Part shown: positions 5,175 through 8,095 of the stretch, piece by piece | How positions within the stretch are numbered: the first letter of the stretch is position 1 | How the letters are laid out: each line of letters opens with the position of its first letter | DNA from: an uncultured beta proteobacterium | Lineage (GTDB): Bacteria; Pseudomonadota; Gammaproteobacteria; Burkholderiales; Burkholderiaceae_C | NCBI GenBank assembly: GCA_903870955.1 | Contig: CAIQEX010000766.1 | Location: 1 to 8,095, forward strand | Length of the DNA stretch: 8,095 nt | Reading direction: 5' to 3' | The notes under the pieces: generated by a model | Seen by the model: the letters and a program-made list of their open reading frames with translations, nothing else | The model's database searches: none | Told to the model about the DNA's origin: nothing | Program-made: the position numbers and the translations under genes

Positions 5175-8018
5175 ATGACTAAATATCTCCACGCAATCTT
5201 GATTTGTTTTGCAGCCTTAGGGCTCCAATCGGTGCACGCTGCCAGCGAAAAACGCATCGCTCTTTTGATAGGAAATAGCAACTACGATTCGGCGCCACTT
5301 TCCAATCCAACCAACGATGTCAAAGACATGGGCAATGCGCTTAAAGCTGCAGGTTTTGAAATTGTCTTAAAAGAAGATCTTGACGCAGAGGGCATGAAAT
5401 CCAGCATCCGGGATTTTGGTGAACGTATGAAGAAGACCAAGGATGCCGCAGGATTTTTCTTCTTTGCCGGACATGGAATTCAGGTAAACGGCAAGAATTT
5501 TCTTTTGCCCGTGGGACGTAAATACAAATCCGAAAAAGATGTGGAAGAGAACGGGCTGGAAATAAATTACGTCATGCATCGCCTGGAAGACGCCAGTAAC
5601 CGCATCAGTGTTGTGATATTGGACGCCTGCAGAAATAACCCCTTTTTCAACCGAAAATCCCAGTCGTATGGCTCAAAAGGCCTGGCCCCGATGGATGCTC
5701 CCAGCGGTACCTTGGTAGCGTTTTCGACTGCGCCAGGGACAGAGGCTAGCGATGGCAGTGGACGCAATGGACTCTATTCAAAGCACTTGTTATCCAACAT
5801 ACGCATTCCCGGCCTGACCATAGAGCAGATATTCAAGCGCACCCGCGAAGGTGTGGAGCGCGAATCCGGAGGCAACCAGAGTCCGCGTGAGGAGAGCAGC
5901 TTAAAGGGCGACGACTTCTTTGTATTCCCGCTCGATGGTGCAGTTTCTGTCTCGCCGGTGATCGGAAATACGGCGGAGTTTGCGTATTGGGAGACGATTA
6001 AACAAAGCAATTTTGCCAACGATTTCAAGGCGTATTTAAAGGATTTTCCGCAGGGAACTTTTGTCAGCCTGGCGCAAAATCGTGTTGCCGAATTTTCATC
6101 GGCTCGTGAAACCGCCAGCCGTGCCCTGACAGAACGCGCCACCTTGCGCGTGGGCGATATCGCCCCTGCTTTCAAGAGCAACAGCAGCAGCAACCAGATC
6201 ATTGACAATGACACCATATCAAAAAGTGGCATGTCGGTGCTTTACTTCTTTGACACCCAACGCTGCAAGGGTTGCGTGGATACGCTTTCACGACTCCACG
6301 ACTTGTCAGTGCAATATAAAGACAAAGGTATCGTCGTGCTGGCCTTTGGCAAGATGCCAGTCGGTGAACTGGAAAAACTTCCGGTTCGACAGAGTAGCAA
6401 TTTCCATTTGATTAGTGCCGATGAGGACGTGCTGCGCAAATTCCATATCTCGGAGATGTTGCCGACCGTGGTGGTGACAACCAAGGGTGGCGTACTGACC
6501 AGCGTGATCCATGGTGCAGGATCTAGCAATGACGGCGTTGTCTTTTCTCTGGCTGATTCCATGCTGGCGCGCGGCGATTCGGTCGCAGCAGGTCAATTGT
6601 TCAATTCCTTGCGAGGCATTCAAACACGCATGACACTGGCCCAGATTGGCTCAGCCTATGGGTTGCTCAAGCAGGGCAAGCGCAACGAAGCGGCAGTAGT
6701 TTTTACAGCTGCTGCTGCGGACACCCGTAAGGATATGGAAGCGCGCGGGCACGAGGGGCTTGCCGAATTGGCGTTAGCCAATGCTGACTTGGACAAGGCC
6801 CTTTCGGAAGCCGACGCCGCACTAAAAATTGATGCCAATCGCGGTGCCGCGCAGATGACAAGAGCCAAGGTGTTTGCCGCCAGGGGAAACAGCAAAGAGG
6901 CCGAGCGTGCCATTGCGCTGGCGGCATCGAGCAACGCTGTAACAGACTTTTCCTGGCAGTCCGCTGAAGCGGCTACCGCCCGCGGCAACCTGGTGCGTGC
7001 GGTGTCACCCGTCACGGCATTGCATTCCTATAAAGACGCGGTAGAGGCCAACCCATTTGCTGCTGACGCAATGGCCAATCAGGGCGCGGTCTTGCAGGCC
7101 ATGGGGGAACCCGCAAAGGCAATGGAGGTTTTACGTCAAGCCAGTGAAAGAGCGCCAGGCGACCGCGCAGTCATCGCCTTGCTGCGACAAGCCGAGCTGG
7201 CATCCAAACAGAAAATGGACCTTGAGCGTCAAAAATATATTGACGATTCAGTGAAAGAACTGGTCACGCGCTTCAAGGAGCAAAAAAGCAGCAAACCAGC
7301 GCGCCCGGTTGATGATTGGACATCGCAGGCACTGGCCGTTTCGGTGCTCGAATTTCAAGCTTCCAGCGAGCCTGAATTGCTTGGCAAGTTGGGTATGGAC
7401 AAACTATTGCTTCAGGAATTTTCGCAAGCGCTACTGAACCAGGGTGTGACGGTGGTAGACCGTGCCATTCTTGAAAAACTTTTGGCTGAACTCAAGTTGG
7501 GGTCCTCCGAGTTGGCCGACCCGGACACGCAATTGCGCTTGGGACGCATCATGGCAGCGCGGCTGATTACCACCGGCTCCTTCGCCGGCGCTGGGCAGAA
7601 CAAGGCCGTGGCCATGCGCATCATCGATACCGAGACCACCAACATTGCCTACTCCACCACCAAGCGCAATATTGAGATCGACCCGGTGAGCTTGGCTGAG
7701 GAACTGGCCGGTGCCGTGGTGAAAAGTGTGCGCGAGAAATATCCCCTGAAAGGCCGCATTGCTGCGGCCGATGATGACTCGGCCATCATTGTCAATCTCG
7801 GAAAGAAGCAAGGCGCTGCACCCGGACAGGTGTTTAACGTATTGGGCGATGGTGTGCCGATTGAACTTAATGGTCGCGTCATCGGAACACGCGAAACCAA
7901 ACTCGGTCAAATCGAAATCACCGCTTCCGAAGACCTGATGTCTTATGCCAAGGTTGTCGAAAAGAAGGGGCCTTGGGCCAAAAATCAGAAAATCATTTTG
8001 AAGGCCAGCGCCAACTAA
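5175..8018 (+). CDS. Exported caspase-like peptidase fused to thioredoxin-like, TPR and CsgG/FlgT-like domains
   Basis: This 947-residue protein begins with a signal peptide cleaved near VHA (22). Domains in order: caspase-like C14 peptidase (about 25-255) with RIALLIGNSNY, catalytic His100 in FAGHG and Cys152 in LDACRNNPF, plus AFSTAPGT; a helical linker (267-310) with a pattern common after bacterial caspase domains (FKAYLKDFPQGTF); a thioredoxin/redoxin-like domain (about 322-465) with VGDIAPAF, VLYFFDTQRCKGC (CxxC at 364/367) and the cis-proline loop LPT (Pro430); TPR-like helices (about 485-675); a charged helix (680-705); a CsgG/FlgO-like domain (about 718-830); and a FlgT-C-like beta module (857-945). 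The catalytic dyad and CxxC are intact, so peptidase and disulfide chemistry are both plausible outside the cytoplasm. Substrates are unknown. It is coupled to the CsgG-like gene upstream. Caspase assignment is firm, thioredoxin good, CsgG good, FlgT-C tentative. Confidence 0.93.
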   Translation: MTKYLHAILICFAALGLQSVHAASEKRIALLIGNSNYDSAPLSNPTNDVKDMGNALKAAGFEIVLKEDLDAEGMKSSIRDFGERMKKTKDAAGFFFFAGHGIQVNGKNFLLPVGRKYKSEKDVEENGLEINYVMHRLEDASNRISVVILDACRNNPFFNRKSQSYGSKGLAPMDAPSGTLVAFSTAPGTEASDGSGRNGLYSKHLLSNIRIPGLTIEQIFKRTREGVERESGGNQSPREESSLKGDDFFVFPLDGAVSVSPVIGNTAEFAYWETIKQSNFANDFKAYLKDFPQGTFVSLAQNRVAEFSSARETASRALTERATLRVGDIAPAFKSNSSSNQIIDNDTISKSGMSVLYFFDTQRCKGCVDTLSRLHDLSVQYKDKGIVVLAFGKMPVGELEKLPVRQSSNFHLISADEDVLRKFHISEMLPTVVVTTKGGVLTSVIHGAGSSNDGVVFSLADSMLARGDSVAAGQLFNSLRGIQTRMTLAQIGSAYGLLKQGKRNEAAVVFTAAAADTRKDMEARGHEGLAELALANADLDKALSEADAALKIDANRGAAQMTRAKVFAARGNSKEAERAIALAASSNAVTDFSWQSAEAATARGNLVRAVSPVTALHSYKDAVEANPFAADAMANQGAVLQAMGEPAKAMEVLRQASERAPGDRAVIALLRQAELASKQKMDLERQKYIDDSVKELVTRFKEQKSSKPARPVDDWTSQALAVSVLEFQASSEPELLGKLGMDKLLLQEFSQALLNQGVTVVDRAILEKLLAELKLGSSELADPDTQLRLGRIMAARLITTGSFAGAGQNKAVAMRIIDTETTNIAYSTTKRNIEIDPVSLAEELAGAVVKSVREKYPLKGRIAAADDDSAIIVNLGKKQGAAPGQVFNVLGDGVPIELNGRVIGTRETKLGQIEITASEDLMSYAKVVEKKGPWAKNQKIILKASAN

Positions 8019-8060
8019 ATGGGGCCTGCTTCTCCTTACTCTGGCGTGTTGCGGATAACT

Positions 8061-8073
8061 ACTTTTGAAAAGT
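8061..8073. repeat. Perfect 13-base palindrome downstream of the operon
   Basis: ACTTTT-G-AAAAGT lies 43 bases after the caspase gene stop. The one-base centre makes it a poor RNA hairpin, so a protein-binding dyad or the end of a mobile or repeat element fits better than a terminator. Confidence 0.5.
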
Positions 8074-8088
8074 GTGCAGACCTGACAC
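8072..8088. repeat. Imperfect inverted repeat at right edge, possible REP/mobile element boundary
   Basis: GTGT-GCAGACCTG-ACAC: 4-base complementary ends around an inner CAG-AC-CTG dyad, overlapping the preceding palindrome by two bases. The wording (GACCTGACAC) resembles, from memory, sequences found beside REP-associated or IS200-like elements in proteobacteria. No transposase is visible and the window ends seven bases later. The 77 bases after the caspase gene hold no coding region or intrinsic terminator that I can see. Confidence 0.25.
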
Positions 8089-8095
8089 CGTGCCC

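Noticed and set aside
5175..6000. Caspase as part of a cytoplasmic anti-phage abortive-infection system
   Set aside because: The protein starts with a signal peptide and no nucleotide-sensing, reverse-transcriptase or CRISPR component is nearby, so a cytoplasmic defence effector is unlikely.
5774..6232. A 152-codon leftward open frame opposite the caspase gene
   Set aside because: It is antisense to the caspase-to-thioredoxin stretch, where the sense frame has firm domain assignments; no ribosome site or motif supports it.
1..8095. CRISPR arrays, tRNA or rRNA genes
   Set aside because: I saw no regularly spaced direct repeats and no cloverleaf or rRNA sequence; the only direct repeat noted is the 12-base tandem inside the ligase gene.

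Overview
The window looks like a chromosomal stretch from a betaproteobacterium, probably Burkholderiales/Comamonadaceae. This is inferred from the GC-rich metabolic genes, the protein types and the gene mix; no rRNA or other taxonomic marker is present. It divides into two unlike halves.

Left half (1-4207), metabolic. A leftward pair encodes an iron-containing alcohol dehydrogenase (cut off by the left edge, 1-814) and a glutamine-synthetase-family ligase (908-2296). Across a 165-base divergent promoter region lies a rightward AraC-type regulator (2462-3430) whose sensor and DNA-binding parts both resemble the ethanolamine regulator EutR. An SDR oxidoreductase (3446-4207) converges on the regulator. 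The ligase has a full catalytic set but lacks the serine of the ammonium pocket and the adenylylation tyrosine of true glutamine synthetase. The reading I favour is catabolism of an amine or amino alcohol: the ligase gamma-glutamylates the amine, the dehydrogenase(s) oxidise the alcohol end, and the EutR-like protein senses the substrate. The substrate itself is inference.

Junction (4208-4473). This is a short AT-rich stretch (about 35% GC in 4321-4380, against about 67% in 1201-1260). It contains a doubtful 68-codon leftward ORF and must also hold the promoter of the rightward operon.

Right half (4474-8018), an exported two-gene operon with a 5-base gap. The first gene encodes a 231-residue secreted CsgG/FlgO-like protein with a TPR-like tail. 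The second encodes a 947-residue secreted mosaic: signal peptide, caspase-like peptidase (His100/Cys152), thioredoxin-like domain with a CKGC active site, TPR-like helices, a second CsgG/FlgO-like domain and a FlgT-C-like end. The two CsgG-like domains match at 23 of 46 positions in their best stretch, so the proteins probably assemble together or descend from a common module. A periplasmic or outer-membrane-facing protease/redox assembly is the most unusual content of the window; its function is unknown.

Right edge (8019-8095). No gene is visible. A perfect 13-base palindrome is followed by a GTGT...ACAC imperfect repeat, possibly the start of a repeat element continuing beyond the window.
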